From Thiohalophilus sp046483665 (GTDB lineage: Bacteria > Pseudomonadota > Gammaproteobacteria > UBA6429 > Thiohalophilaceae), in the NCBI RefSeq assembly GCF_046483665.1, contig NZ_JAWOCR010000054.1:1-64000 (forward strand): DNA of 64,000 bases, given 5' to 3'. The first letter of the stretch is position 1. Each line of letters opens with the position of its first letter. The notes under the pieces are model-generated. The model worked only from the letters and a program-made list of their open reading frames with translations, was not told where the DNA came from and did not search any database. Position numbers and translations under genes: made by a program. Shown here piece by piece: positions 25,894 to 34,474 of the stretch.

Positions 25894-26253
25894 ATGAGCA
25901 CCGGGCAATTTGCTCGGCATCAGAAGCTTCTGACCTCATCCGAGTTCCGGAATGTTTTCGCCCATCCCCGGCGTTTCAATCATCCCCATTTGATGATACT
26001 GGCTCGATCCAATCAAAAACCGTATGCCCGTCTCGGTCTGGCAATTCCCAAACGTCATATCCGTCTGGCGGTTGATCGAAATCGCATCAAGCGCCAGATC
26101 CGCGAATCCTTTCGCACCCGACAGACGAAGCTGGTAGGATGGGATATTGTTGTGATGGCGCGCAGCGGTGCCGCGCGCCTGAGCAATCGGGAGTTGCGTG
26201 AGGTGCTGGAATCCCACTGGCAGAGGCTGGCAAAAGAATGCGCCGACTCCTGA
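25894..26253 (+). CDS. rnpA: ribonuclease P protein component
   Basis: 119 aa. It assists the RNase P RNA in processing tRNA 5' ends. The conserved basic segment is AVDRNRIKRQIRESFRTRQ, with the RNR motif. ARLGLAIPKRH and DIVVMARSGAA are also family-typical. It begins 14 bp after rpmH, and its end overlaps yidD by 16 bp. Confidence 0.95.
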   Translation: MSTGQFARHQKLLTSSEFRNVFAHPRRFNHPHLMILARSNQKPYARLGLAIPKRHIRLAVDRNRIKRQIRESFRTRQTKLVGWDIVVMARSGAARLSNRELREVLESHWQRLAKECADS

Positions 26254-26459
26254 TACTATTGATTGGTGGCTATCGCTATCTGATCAGCCCCTTGATGGGC
26301 CATCATTGCCGTTTTTACCCCAGTTGTTCCGAGTACGCCCAGACGGCCATCGGCCGCTTCGGTGTGTTTCGCGGCAGCTGGCTGGCGGTCAAACGCATCA
26401 GTTGTTGCCATCCCTGGCATGAGGGCGGCATCGACCCGGTACCAGAGAAGAAGAAGTAA
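26238..26459 (+). CDS. yidD: membrane protein insertion efficiency factor YidD
   Basis: 73 aa with the invariant cysteine-rich pattern CRFYPSCSEYA and SCCHPWHEGG. It is a small amphipathic inner-membrane-associated protein thought to aid YidC-dependent insertion. It overlaps rnpA by 16 bp and stops 1 bp before the yidC ATG, so coupled translation is likely. Confidence 0.95.
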   Translation: MRRLLILLIGGYRYLISPLMGHHCRFYPSCSEYAQTAIGRFGVFRGSWLAVKRISCCHPWHEGGIDPVPEKKK

Positions 26460-26460
26460 C

Positions 26461-28164
26461 ATGGAACAACAACGTCCACTCTTATTTATTGCCCTCGCTA
26501 TTATCCTGTTCCTGTTGTGGGATGCCTGGCAACGGGACTTCGGCCCGCAATCTGAATCGCAGACGACGCAACAAACCGATCAATCTGCAGACCAACGTTC
26601 CGATCGCGCCGATGTACCGATGGGCGCCGATGAGAGCGAAACGACCGCCCAAAGCGACAGTCGCTCGGCGGATGTGCCATCGGGCGGTGATGATGGGGGT
26701 CGCTTGCTCGAGAGCGATTCGCGTATTGAGGTGGTGACGGATGTCTTTCGTGCCGAGATCGACACCGTGGGCGGGGATCTACGGCATGTCGAGCTGCTCG
26801 AATACCCGATCAGCAGTGATAAGCCGGATGAACCGGTCGTACTGATGAATGACAGACTGCCGAACCTGTTTGTCAGCCAGTCCGGCTTTACCGCCAAACG
26901 TCAGCGGGAGGGCGACGACAGTCTGATCGAAGCGCCAAACCATTACAGTCGTTACCAGGCTCAGGCCGATCGCTATCGGATGCGCGGGGGTCAGGATCAA
27001 CTGAACGTGGATCTGATCTGGGAAAGTCCCGAGGGTGTTGAGTTTATCAAGACCTACAAGTTCACCCGCGGCGACTATCTCGTGGAAGTTGAACATACGA
27101 TTAACAATAAGACCGATCGGCTGTGGCGCGGCAATCTCTATACCCAGTTACAGCGCACCCAGGTCTCTGAAATCGACACCCCCCGGTTCGTTTACACCTA
27201 CATGGGCGGGGTTATCTACTCGCCAGAAGAAAAGTACGAGAAGATCGACTTTTCCGAGATGCAGGACGAGAATCTGGAGCGCGCCATCACCGGCGGCTGG
27301 GCAGCCATGATCCAGCACTATTTTCTCGGCGCCTGGATTCCGCCGGCCGAGAAAACCCAGACCTTTTACAGCCGTTATATCAAGAATAATACCCGTTATG
27401 TCCTGGGAATGAAGTCCGCCAATGAAATCCGCGTGGCCGGCGGGGAACAGCAGACCCTGAGCAACCGGTTATTCGTCGGACCCAAATTGCAGGATCGTCT
27501 GGATGAAGTCGCACCGGGACTGGAGTTGACGGTCGATTATGGCCTGCTGCATTTCATTTCCAAGCCCTTGTTCTGGATACTCGATTTCATTCATGATTTT
27601 GTCGGCAACTGGGGCTGGGCGATCGTAATTCTGACGATTCTTATCAAGCTGGTGTTCTACAAACTCTCCGAAACCAGTTACAAATCGATGGCCAACATGC
27701 GTCGCGTGCAGCCGCGTATGAAACAGCTGAAGGAGCGTTACTCCGACGACCGGCAAAAGATGAACCAGGCTTTGATGGATCTCTACAAAAAAGAGAAGAT
27801 CAACCCGCTGGGCGGTTGTTTGCCGATTCTGGTCCAGATCCCGGTGTTTATCGCTTTGTACTGGGTATTGCTGGAAAGTGTCGAGATGCGTCAGGCGCCC
27901 TGGATTCTCTGGGTACAGAACATGTCCGCGCCGGATCCCTATTTTATATTGCCGCTGTTGATGGGCATCACCATGTTTATACAGCAGAAACTCAATCCAG
28001 CACCCCTGGATCCGATTCAGGCCAAGATCATGATGTTTCTGCCGTTTGTGTTCACCATTTTCTTCGCCTTTTTCCCGGCCGGGCTGGTGCTTTACTGGGT
28101 GGTCAATAACACCCTGTCGATCGCCCAGCAGTACTATATTACCCGTTATGTGGTGAAAGTATGA
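26461..28164 (+). CDS. yidC: membrane protein insertase YidC
   Basis: 567 aa from the ATG at 26461 (MEQQRPLLFIALAIILFLLW); E. coli has 548. An N-terminal transmembrane anchor is followed by an acidic Gln/Ser/Asp-rich linker (about residues 30-80), the periplasmic beta-sandwich domain (about 85-335) and five C-terminal membrane segments (from about 360). The positively charged pore loop segment ANMRRVQPRMKQLKERYSDD and the conserved NPLGGCLPILVQIPVFIALY are present. It inserts inner-membrane proteins with or without Sec. Confidence 0.97.
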   Translation: MEQQRPLLFIALAIILFLLWDAWQRDFGPQSESQTTQQTDQSADQRSDRADVPMGADESETTAQSDSRSADVPSGGDDGGRLLESDSRIEVVTDVFRAEIDTVGGDLRHVELLEYPISSDKPDEPVVLMNDRLPNLFVSQSGFTAKRQREGDDSLIEAPNHYSRYQAQADRYRMRGGQDQLNVDLIWESPEGVEFIKTYKFTRGDYLVEVEHTINNKTDRLWRGNLYTQLQRTQVSEIDTPRFVYTYMGGVIYSPEEKYEKIDFSEMQDENLERAITGGWAAMIQHYFLGAWIPPAEKTQTFYSRYIKNNTRYVLGMKSANEIRVAGGEQQTLSNRLFVGPKLQDRLDEVAPGLELTVDYGLLHFISKPLFWILDFIHDFVGNWGWAIVILTILIKLVFYKLSETSYKSMANMRRVQPRMKQLKERYSDDRQKMNQALMDLYKKEKINPLGGCLPILVQIPVFIALYWVLLESVEMRQAPWILWVQNMSAPDPYFILPLLMGITMFIQQKLNPAPLDPIQAKIMMFLPFVFTIFFAFFPAGLVLYWVVNNTLSIAQQYYITRYVVKV

Positions 28165-28176
28165 GGCTGTGAAACA

Positions 28177-29583
28177 GTGAGTTCACGCGATCGCCCCGAT
28201 CCCGATTCGACTCACGACTTCACCAGCCGACACGGGCCCCCGAGCGATACCATCGCGGCCCTGGCCACGCCGCCGGGGCGCGGGGGCGTCGGTATTATTC
28301 GGGTTTCGGGTCCGATTGCCGCAACGATCGCCGAAACGGTGCTGGGTTACCTGCCCCGACCACGCTATGCCGAATACCTTCCGTTCTATGATGCCGCACA
28401 GCAGGCGATCGATACCGGCCTGGCGCTCTGGTTTCCGCAACCCCATTCGTTTACCGGTGAAGATGTGCTGGAATTGCACGGTCACGGTGGCCCGGTGGTG
28501 ATGGATATGCTCCTGGCACGGGTCATCGAGCTGGGCGCGCGCCTGGCCCGTCCCGGTGAATTTTCCGAGCGAGCTTTTCTTAACGACAAGCTGGATCTGG
28601 CCCAGGCCGAGGCGGTCGCCGATTTGATCGAAGCGGGATCCGAGCAGGCGGTCCGCTCTGCGCAACGTTCCCTGCAGGGAATATTCTCCGACTGGATTCA
28701 CAGCGTGGTGGAACAGCTGACCGAATTGCGCATCTACGTGGAGGCGGCTATCGATTTTCCCGAAGAGGAGATCGACTTTCTTTCCGATAAACGGGTGACC
28801 GATCAGCTCGACTGGTTGCAGCGCGAGCTGGATGAGGTGATCAAACAGGCCCATCAGGGCCAGCTGCTGCGCGAGGGCATGCGTATCGTGCTGGCCGGTC
28901 AGCCCAATACCGGTAAATCGAGTCTGCTCAATGCGCTGGCCGGGCGCGAATCGGCCATCGTCACCCATATTGCCGGGACCACCCGCGATGTATTGCGCGA
29001 GGAGATCAGTATCGACGGCCTGCCCCTGCACATTATCGATACTGCCGGGTTGCGCGAGGGCGGGGATGAGGTGGAGCGGATCGGGATGGAACGCACCTGG
29101 CAGGCCATAGAACAGGCCGACCGGGTGCTGCTGCTGATCGACGATCGCCAGGGTTTTGGTGACGGCGAGGCCGCCATCCTGCAACAACTGCCGGCCCATC
29201 TGCCGGTGACCCGCATCCACAACAAGATCGATCTCAGCGGGGCATCGCCTCGCGTGCAGGAAGACGCCCATGGCGCACAGGTCTATCTGTCGGCAGTGGC
29301 GGGACAGGGCATCGAGCAGTTGCGGGATCATCTCAAGGCCTGCGTCGGCTACACTTCTGCAGGAGAGGGGGTATTCATGGCCCGGCGTCGGCACGTGGAT
29401 GCCCTGCAGCGTGCCGCACGGCGGATAGAAAACGGGGCCAATCAGCTCACCCTACGGGGTGCCGGAGAACTGTTAGCCGAGGATCTGCGCCAGGCTCAGC
29501 AGGATCTGGGCGAAATTACCGGTGAGGTAAGCAGCGACGATCTGCTGGGGAAAATCTTTTCCAGTTTTTGCATCGGCAAATAA
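28177..29583 (+). CDS. mnmE: tRNA uridine-5-carboxymethylaminomethyl modification GTPase
   Basis: 468 aa with a GTG start at 28177; E. coli has 454. With MnmG it makes the cmnm5 group at tRNA wobble U34. An N-terminal tetrahydrofolate-binding domain (TIAALATPPGRGGVGIIRVS) comes first. The G domain is inserted in the helical domain: GQPNTGKSSLLNAL, DTAGLRE and NKID. The C-terminal CIGK carries the catalytic cysteine. A 14-residue polar N-terminal extension precedes the usual start. It closes the rpmH-to-mnmE series. Confidence 0.97.
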   Translation: MSSRDRPDPDSTHDFTSRHGPPSDTIAALATPPGRGGVGIIRVSGPIAATIAETVLGYLPRPRYAEYLPFYDAAQQAIDTGLALWFPQPHSFTGEDVLELHGHGGPVVMDMLLARVIELGARLARPGEFSERAFLNDKLDLAQAEAVADLIEAGSEQAVRSAQRSLQGIFSDWIHSVVEQLTELRIYVEAAIDFPEEEIDFLSDKRVTDQLDWLQRELDEVIKQAHQGQLLREGMRIVLAGQPNTGKSSLLNALAGRESAIVTHIAGTTRDVLREEISIDGLPLHIIDTAGLREGGDEVERIGMERTWQAIEQADRVLLLIDDRQGFGDGEAAILQQLPAHLPVTRIHNKIDLSGASPRVQEDAHGAQVYLSAVAGQGIEQLRDHLKACVGYTSAGEGVFMARRRHVDALQRAARRIENGANQLTLRGAGELLAEDLRQAQQDLGEITGEVSSDDLLGKIFSSFCIGK

Positions 29584-29609
29584 CAGCGGCAACGGAGGAG
29601 ATCCGATCC

Positions 29610-30425
29610 ATGACGATAAAACGTTATCTGACCCTGATGCTGGGTGCGATTATGCTGGTGGCCTGTACCACCAGTCCGACCGGCCGTTCCCAGCTGATGC
29701 TGATCTCGCCGAAAACGGCAATCGCTGAATCGGAAAAAGCGTATATCAATACGGTCGGGACGCTGAGCAAGAAGAACAGGCTGGTCCGCGATGCGGAAGT
29801 AAATCAACGGGTTGTGGAAATAACCGGTCGGCTGGTTGCGGTTGCCGAGAAACAATATCCCGATTCGGCAAACTGGAAATGGAGTGTCGCGGTCATCGAC
29901 GATCCCGACACTATTAATGCCTGGGCCATGGCCGGTGGGCGTATGGCAGTCTATACCGGTCTGCTCCAGCAGCTCCAATTGACCGATGCCGAACTGGCCC
30001 AGATCATGGGCCATGAAATCGCCCATGCTCTGGCCCATCACACAGCCGAAAAGATGTCGGTGGCCATTGCGACCCAGCTGGGGGTCAGCGCAGTTGGTAT
30101 CGTCACCGATGCGTCGGACTCGACTCTTACCGCGGGGGCCATTGCTGCGCAACTGGCGGTGCAGTTACCCCATAGCCGGACTGCTGAATCGGAAGCCGAT
30201 CGCATCGGGATCGAGCTCGCGGCCCGGGCCGGATACGATCCGCAGGCCGCCGTGACACTCTGGCACAAGATGGAAAAAGTCAGCGGCAACGGACCACCGC
30301 AATTTTTAAGCACGCACCCGTCACCCGGTGACCGTCAGAAAACGCTTCGCCAGCTGGTCCCGCAAATGCGCCAGCTGCAGCGGGCAAGCCCGGGGCCCGT
30401 GGCGCCTGTCGAACTGGCCCGGTGA
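29610..30425 (+). CDS. M48-family metallopeptidase lipoprotein
   Basis: 271 aa. A lipoprotein signal is seen at MLGAIMLVACTTS, with lipidation at the cysteine after VA. The zinc-protease motif is GHEIAHALAHH and the third ligand is in ESEADRIGIELAARAGYDP, as in LoiP/YcaL-type outer-membrane M48 peptidases that degrade misfolded outer-membrane proteins. GGAG lies before the start at 29610. It starts 26 bp after mnmE. The length is usual for this lipoprotein subgroup, and all ligands are intact. Confidence 0.92.
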   Translation: MTIKRYLTLMLGAIMLVACTTSPTGRSQLMLISPKTAIAESEKAYINTVGTLSKKNRLVRDAEVNQRVVEITGRLVAVAEKQYPDSANWKWSVAVIDDPDTINAWAMAGGRMAVYTGLLQQLQLTDAELAQIMGHEIAHALAHHTAEKMSVAIATQLGVSAVGIVTDASDSTLTAGAIAAQLAVQLPHSRTAESEADRIGIELAARAGYDPQAAVTLWHKMEKVSGNGPPQFLSTHPSPGDRQKTLRQLVPQMRQLQRASPGPVAPVELAR

Positions 30426-30527
30426 ATCCAATCTGGAATGCAGAAGGGGCTGTTCAGAGATGCAGGTCAGGTTCGCATCGCGCTACCTGACATTCTCTGT
30501 ATCTCCTTTATACGGAAAAGGCGCATC

Positions 30528-30600
30528 CTCTCGCAGAGACGCCACGACGCATAGAATCTGATATTGTGCATTCTCAGCGGGCTCTGCGTCTTCGCGAGAG
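30528..30600. repeat. inverted repeat, CTCTCGCAAAGACGC family
   Basis: The left arm CTCTCGCAGAGACGCCACGA (30528-) and the right arm CTCTGCGTCTTCGCGAGAG (ending 30600) are imperfect complements around an AT-richer centre. It lies between two convergent lipoprotein genes, ending 7 bp from the stop of the DUF4136 gene. Related copies are at 33573, 42209 and 63682. Confidence 0.8.
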
Positions 30601-30606
30601 TATGGT

Positions 30607-31161
30607 TTAGTTGGGTGGATAGCGTTCGAGGATCGCCTCGACCAGATCATTAACCAGGCGGGTCAGAGTTTCGGGCGTACTGCCGGAAGTCAGCCGGCGG
30701 CTGTCAGAACCGCGCCATAACAACTTGTCGGCAGAGTCGTGAAAATCGATGGTGAGAATAATCCGATCATAGGATTCTACATCGGAAGCGGGAAAACCAT
30801 AGCCGAAGCCGATACCCACATTACGGCTGAAGGTGCCGATGCCGATCGAGACACCGGAAGCATCGCTTTCGATTTCCTGTTTGATATCAATACGGTAACT
30901 GACACGCATATCCGGTTTCGTTGAGGCTTGCAAACCTTTTCGTATCAGAGTCTCGCGCAGGGCAGTGACCACCCGTTGTTGCATCAGTCTGCTGTCGATA
31001 CGCGGATCGTCACTGATCTTGACCGGTTCGGTTTGAAGTTCAAAACTGTGAAGGGTCGCAAAATCCGTGTTTTGATCATAGTCGACATTGACAGTTGTAC
31101 TGCAGGCCACCAGCTGAAGGGATACAAGTAGCAGGATAAATCCACGTAATACTGACATCAT
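30607..31161 (-). CDS. DUF4136 lipoprotein
   Basis: 184 aa. The signal peptide ends in the lipobox LVACST. The mature region begins VNVDYDQNTDFATLHSFEL, the characteristic start of DUF4136, and includes a Gly/Phe-rich stretch (GIGTFSRNVGIGFGYGFP). The family is found as outer-membrane lipoproteins of unknown function. The ATG at 31161 directly abuts the stop of the ParA-like gene, with AGGGAG five bases upstream, so the two are expressed together. Confidence 0.88.
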   Translation of the reverse strand: MMSVLRGFILLLVSLQLVACSTTVNVDYDQNTDFATLHSFELQTEPVKISDDPRIDSRLMQQRVVTALRETLIRKGLQASTKPDMRVSYRIDIKQEIESDASGVSIGIGTFSRNVGIGFGYGFPASDVESYDRIILTIDFHDSADKLLWRGSDSRRLTSGSTPETLTRLVNDLVEAILERYPPN

Positions 31162-31803
31162 CTAGACTCCCTGACTGCGTTTGCTCCTCAGCCATCGAAT
31201 TAATGGTTCCCATTGTTCGAGATCCCACCATACCTGCGAGGGTGCCATTTCGAAAATACCAACGCCCCGTTCCTCGGCCCGAATATAATTCTGGGTATCA
31301 CGCAGGGTGGTAATAAACGGGATTTTCAAACTTTTCAAAAACGCCTGTAGTGACTGATAGATCAGGGTGTTTTCCCGCACCCGGTTGGCCACCACGGCGA
31401 CACGAGTCTCATTACGGGAGACCTTGCCGGTGGTGAGAAGTTCCTTCATGAAATCAGCTGCGGCGCGAATATCAATTGGGGAAGGCAGCACCGGTACAAT
31501 GATGGTTTCGACCCGGCGGACAAGGCGGGTCAGCTCCGCGCCCTGTACCCGGGCCGGGGCATCCATAATGACCACGTCTGTCGTTTTGGGTGCGCGAACC
31601 GGGTTGCGGGTTGCATCGATGCCATGAATCAGCGGACACGTATCGGGTCGGACCCCGAGCCAGGCCAGGCTGGAGCCTTGCGGATCAAAGTCGGCCAGGG
31701 CGACCTGTTGTTCCTGCTCACAAGCGTAATAACTGGCCAGATTGGTCGCGATCGTGCTTTTACCACAACCGCCCTTGGCATTGAGTAACATGATATTGCG
31801 CAT
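31162..31803 (-). CDS. ParA-family ATPase, orphan
   Basis: 213 aa. The deviant Walker A motif NAKGGCGKSTIATNLASYY is at residues 8-26, with both lysines of the ParA/MinD type. The Walker B region is TTDVVIMDAPARVQG, where DAPA is typical of small ParA-like proteins. There is no N-terminal DNA-binding extension and no parB gene nearby, so this is not the chromosomal parAB pair. Such orphans often position other cargo at the poles or nucleoid. The partner is unknown. It is followed without a gap by a DUF4136 lipoprotein gene. Confidence 0.85.
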   Translation of the reverse strand: MRNIMLLNAKGGCGKSTIATNLASYYACEQEQQVALADFDPQGSSLAWLGVRPDTCPLIHGIDATRNPVRAPKTTDVVIMDAPARVQGAELTRLVRRVETIIVPVLPSPIDIRAAADFMKELLTTGKVSRNETRVAVVANRVRENTLIYQSLQAFLKSLKIPFITTLRDTQNYIRAEERGVGIFEMAPSQVWWDLEQWEPLIRWLRSKRSQGV

Positions 31804-31829
31804 CAGGTACGACCTCCTTCTCTATCTAA

Positions 31830-31863
31830 GGGACGAGGTACGAGGGACGAGTAACGAGGTAAG
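31830..31863 (+). repeat. ACGAG minisatellite
   Basis: The sequence is GGGACGAGGTACGAGGGACG followed by AGTAACGAGGTAAGG: four ACGAG units spaced 7-9 bp apart. Similar arrays lie at 5131, 5264, 40495 and 53738. It is upstream of the ParA-like gene start and is followed 125 bp later by a half-copy of the GTGTCTTGGTGGT repeat. Confidence 0.7.
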
Positions 31864-31987
31864 GCGTGTTGTATCGGTACCAGTCCTATCAGTCTAGTCA
31901 AAACCGGCCTTTTGTGCGAAGCAAAAGCAACAATCAGGCAGTTCCATATGTTAGCCAGCTAGACACACGGGCTAGAAAAAAATAAAT

Positions 31988-32014
31988 CTTCGTGACTTGG
32001 TGTCTTGGTGGTTA
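31988..32014 (+). repeat. half-copy of the GTGTCTTGGTGGT repeat overlapping the ubiD stop
   Basis: CTTCGTGACTTGGTGTCTTG followed by GTGGTTA is a single right arm of the family. Its final TTA is the ubiD stop codon (TAA) on the minus strand, so the element's end coincides with the gene's end. Confidence 0.7.
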
Positions 32015-33496
32015 TGTTTTTTCGCCATTATCGAAAATGCCCAGTTCATCCCAGATGTCATCGATGCGTTGCTTGACGCTGTCATCCATGCTGATAGGAT
32101 GACCCCATTCACGCTGCGTTTCGCCCGGCCATTTGTTCGTGGCATCGAAGCCGATCTTGCTGCCCAGGCCGGAGACCGGCGAGGCAAAATCGAGATAATC
32201 GATCGGGGTATTGTCGATCAGGGTGGTATCACGAATCGGATCCATGCGGGTTGTCATGGCCCAGATCACATCCTGCCAATCGCGTACGTTGACATCCTCG
32301 TCGGTGACAATCACAAACTTGGTATACATGAACTGACGCAGGAACGACCAGACACCGAGCATCACACGTTTGGCATGGCCGGGATACTGCTTTTTCATGC
32401 TGACCACGGCCATGCGATAGGAGCAGCCTTCCGGCGGCAGATAAAAATCGACAATCTCGGGAAACTGTTTTTGCAGCAGCGGCACAAAGACTTCATTTAA
32501 CGCGACACCCAGCACAGCCGGTTCATCGGGCGGGCGGCCGGTATAGGTGCTGTGATAGATCGGATCGGGTCGATGGGTGATGCGCTCGACGGTGAAGACA
32601 GGGAATTGCTCCACCTCGTTATAATAACCGGTGTGATCGCCAAACGGGCCTTCCTCCGCCATCTCGCCCGGATGAATGACACCCTCAAGCACAAATTCGG
32701 CCGAGGCCGGGACCTGCAAGTCGGAACCGAGACATTCTGTTACTTCGGTTTTATCGCCGCGTAACAGTCCGGCAAAGCCGTATTCTGAAAGCGTATCGGG
32801 CACCGGTGTCACGGCACCGAGGATGGTCGCGGGATCGGCGCCCAGGGCCACGGCTACCGGGAAGGGTTCGCCAGGGTTCGTCTGTTGCCAGTCGCGATAG
32901 TCGAGCGCGCCTCCGCGATGCGCCAGCCAGCGCATGATCACCTTGTTACGACTGATTACCTGCTGGCGATAAATTCCCAGATTCTGTCGCTCCTTGTTGG
33001 GGCCGCGGGTGATCACCAGGGCCCAGGTGATCAGCGGGCCGGCATCCCCCGGCCAGCAGGTCTGAATGGGCAGACAGGAAAGATCCACCTCATCCCCTTC
33101 AATCACCTGTTTCTGGCAGGGAGCGCCCTTGACCTGTTTGGGCGCCATGTTCAGGACCTGTTTGAAAATCGGGAGTTTACTCCAGGCATCCTTCATGCCT
33201 TTGGGCGGATCAGGCTCTTTTAAAAAGGCGAGTAACTTGCCCACTTCGCGCAGGGCTTCGACCGATTCTTCACCCATTCCCAGCGCCACCCGCTGTGGTG
33301 TGCCGAACAGGTTGGCCAGCACAGGGATATCCGAACCTTTGGGATTTTCGAACAGCAGTGCCGGCCCGCCAGCGCGCAGCGTGCGATCGCAGATCTCGGT
33401 CATCTCCAGGTGGGGATCGACCTCGTTGGGAATTCGTTTCAGTTCGCCCCGCTCTTCCAGACGGGCGATAAAATCACGTAAATCGCGGTATTTCAT
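32012..33496 (-). CDS. ubiD: 4-hydroxy-3-polyprenylbenzoate decarboxylase UbiD
   Basis: 494 aa; E. coli has 497. This prenylated-FMN-dependent decarboxylase acts in ubiquinone synthesis. The N-terminus MKYRDLRDFIARLEERGELK and the cofactor and active-site region EGPFGDHTGYYNEVEQFPVF are typical. YKE-type helices near the C-terminus are intact. The gene is isolated, with repeats on both flanks, and its stop codon is formed by a repeat element. The UbiX flavin prenyltransferase it needs is not in the window. Confidence 0.96.
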   Translation of the reverse strand: MKYRDLRDFIARLEERGELKRIPNEVDPHLEMTEICDRTLRAGGPALLFENPKGSDIPVLANLFGTPQRVALGMGEESVEALREVGKLLAFLKEPDPPKGMKDAWSKLPIFKQVLNMAPKQVKGAPCQKQVIEGDEVDLSCLPIQTCWPGDAGPLITWALVITRGPNKERQNLGIYRQQVISRNKVIMRWLAHRGGALDYRDWQQTNPGEPFPVAVALGADPATILGAVTPVPDTLSEYGFAGLLRGDKTEVTECLGSDLQVPASAEFVLEGVIHPGEMAEEGPFGDHTGYYNEVEQFPVFTVERITHRPDPIYHSTYTGRPPDEPAVLGVALNEVFVPLLQKQFPEIVDFYLPPEGCSYRMAVVSMKKQYPGHAKRVMLGVWSFLRQFMYTKFVIVTDEDVNVRDWQDVIWAMTTRMDPIRDTTLIDNTPIDYLDFASPVSGLGSKIGFDATNKWPGETQREWGHPISMDDSVKQRIDDIWDELGIFDNGEKT

Positions 33497-33572
33497 AGAC
33501 GTTGCCTGCTGACCTTCGCTGCATCATAACGACAGCCGGATAACATGTCATCCAGATAGTGGTTTGAATATT

Positions 33573-33650
33573 ACTCTCGCAAAGACGCGGAGGCGCAGAG
33601 CAAGAATTAATTTGTTTCAAACTTTGCGTACTTTGCGCCTTGGCGAGAGT
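33573..33650. repeat. inverted repeat, CTCTCGCAAAGACGC family
   Basis: ACTCTCGCAAAGACGCGGAG (33573-) and GCGCCTTGGCGAGAGT (ending 33650) are complementary ends; the inner parts are less well matched. It lies between the divergently placed ubiD start and the xthA stop, 24 bp from the latter. It is the best-preserved copy of the family in this window. Confidence 0.8.
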
Positions 33651-33673
33651 TATTTATCAAGATTGAAAAAGGT

Positions 33674-34450
33674 TCAAAGTTGAACCGTTGCCACTACCGG
33701 TGCGTGGTCGGAGGGGCGTTCGAGTTGGCGTGGGGCGGTGTCGATGGCCGATCCGGTGACGCTGTCGGCCAGGTTATCGCTGATCAGGATGTGATCGATG
33801 CGCAGGCCGAGGTTGCGGCGAAAGGCTGCGGCGCGGTAGTCCCACCAGCTGTAGCTGCCCTCGGGCTGATCGAACAGACGAAACGAGTCTTTGAAGCCCA
33901 GCGCCAGCAGCTGGCGAAATTTATCCCGCTCCGGTTCGCTGACCAGTACCGAACCCTGCCAGGCCTGGGGGTCATGCACATCACGGTTTTCGGGGGCAAT
34001 GTTGAAATCACCAACTACGATGACATTGGTGTATAGCTGGCGTTGTGTCTCCAGCCAGGCCAGCAGGGCATCCAGCCAGTCGAGTTTGTAGCGATACTTG
34101 TCCGAGCCCACTTCGGATCCGTTGGGCACATACAGATTAATAAAGCGGACGTTATCGCAGGTGGCGGCGACCACGCGCCGCTGCGGATCCTCAAAATCGG
34201 GAATATCGAGCGCGATCGCTTCGGGAGTCAGGGGCTGGCGGGCCAAGAGCGCCACGCCATTATAGGTTTTCTGGCCATTGGCAATTACGTTGTAGCCGGC
34301 GGTGGCCAGTTGTTCCAGAGGAAACTGTTCATTTTGCAGCTTGGTTTCCTGCAGGCCAACCAGGTCCGGCTGGTGCGCGGCGAGCCAGTCAAGCACCTGC
34401 GGTAATCTGACACGCAGGGAGTTCACATTCCAGCTGGCCAGTTTCAGCAT
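33674..34450 (-). CDS. xthA: exodeoxyribonuclease III (AP endonuclease)
   Basis: 258 aa; E. coli has 268. It cleaves 5' of abasic sites and degrades one strand of duplex DNA from the 3' end. Exonuclease-endonuclease-phosphatase motifs are all present: ASWNVNSLRVRL, LQETKLQ, NLYVPNG, VVGDFNIAPENRDVHDP, IDHILIS and SDHAPVVATV. The gene is complete. It begins 24 bp after the stop of the SH3-domain gene upstream and may be read with it. Confidence 0.95.
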   Translation of the reverse strand: MLKLASWNVNSLRVRLPQVLDWLAAHQPDLVGLQETKLQNEQFPLEQLATAGYNVIANGQKTYNGVALLARQPLTPEAIALDIPDFEDPQRRVVAATCDNVRFINLYVPNGSEVGSDKYRYKLDWLDALLAWLETQRQLYTNVIVVGDFNIAPENRDVHDPQAWQGSVLVSEPERDKFRQLLALGFKDSFRLFDQPEGSYSWWDYRAAAFRRNLGLRIDHILISDNLADSVTGSAIDTAPRQLERPSDHAPVVATVQL

Positions 34451-34474
34451 ATCCGGGATCGGTTATATTGTTTG

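Noticed and set aside
28183..29394. A 403-codon minus-strand frame opposite mnmE
   Set aside because: Mirror of a well-identified gene; His/Gln-rich scrambled translation with no ribosome site.
31162..31803. Chromosomal parA of the origin region
   Set aside because: The protein is short, lacks the usual ParA neighbour parB, and is not with gidA/mnmG-parAB; it is an orphan ParA-like ATPase.
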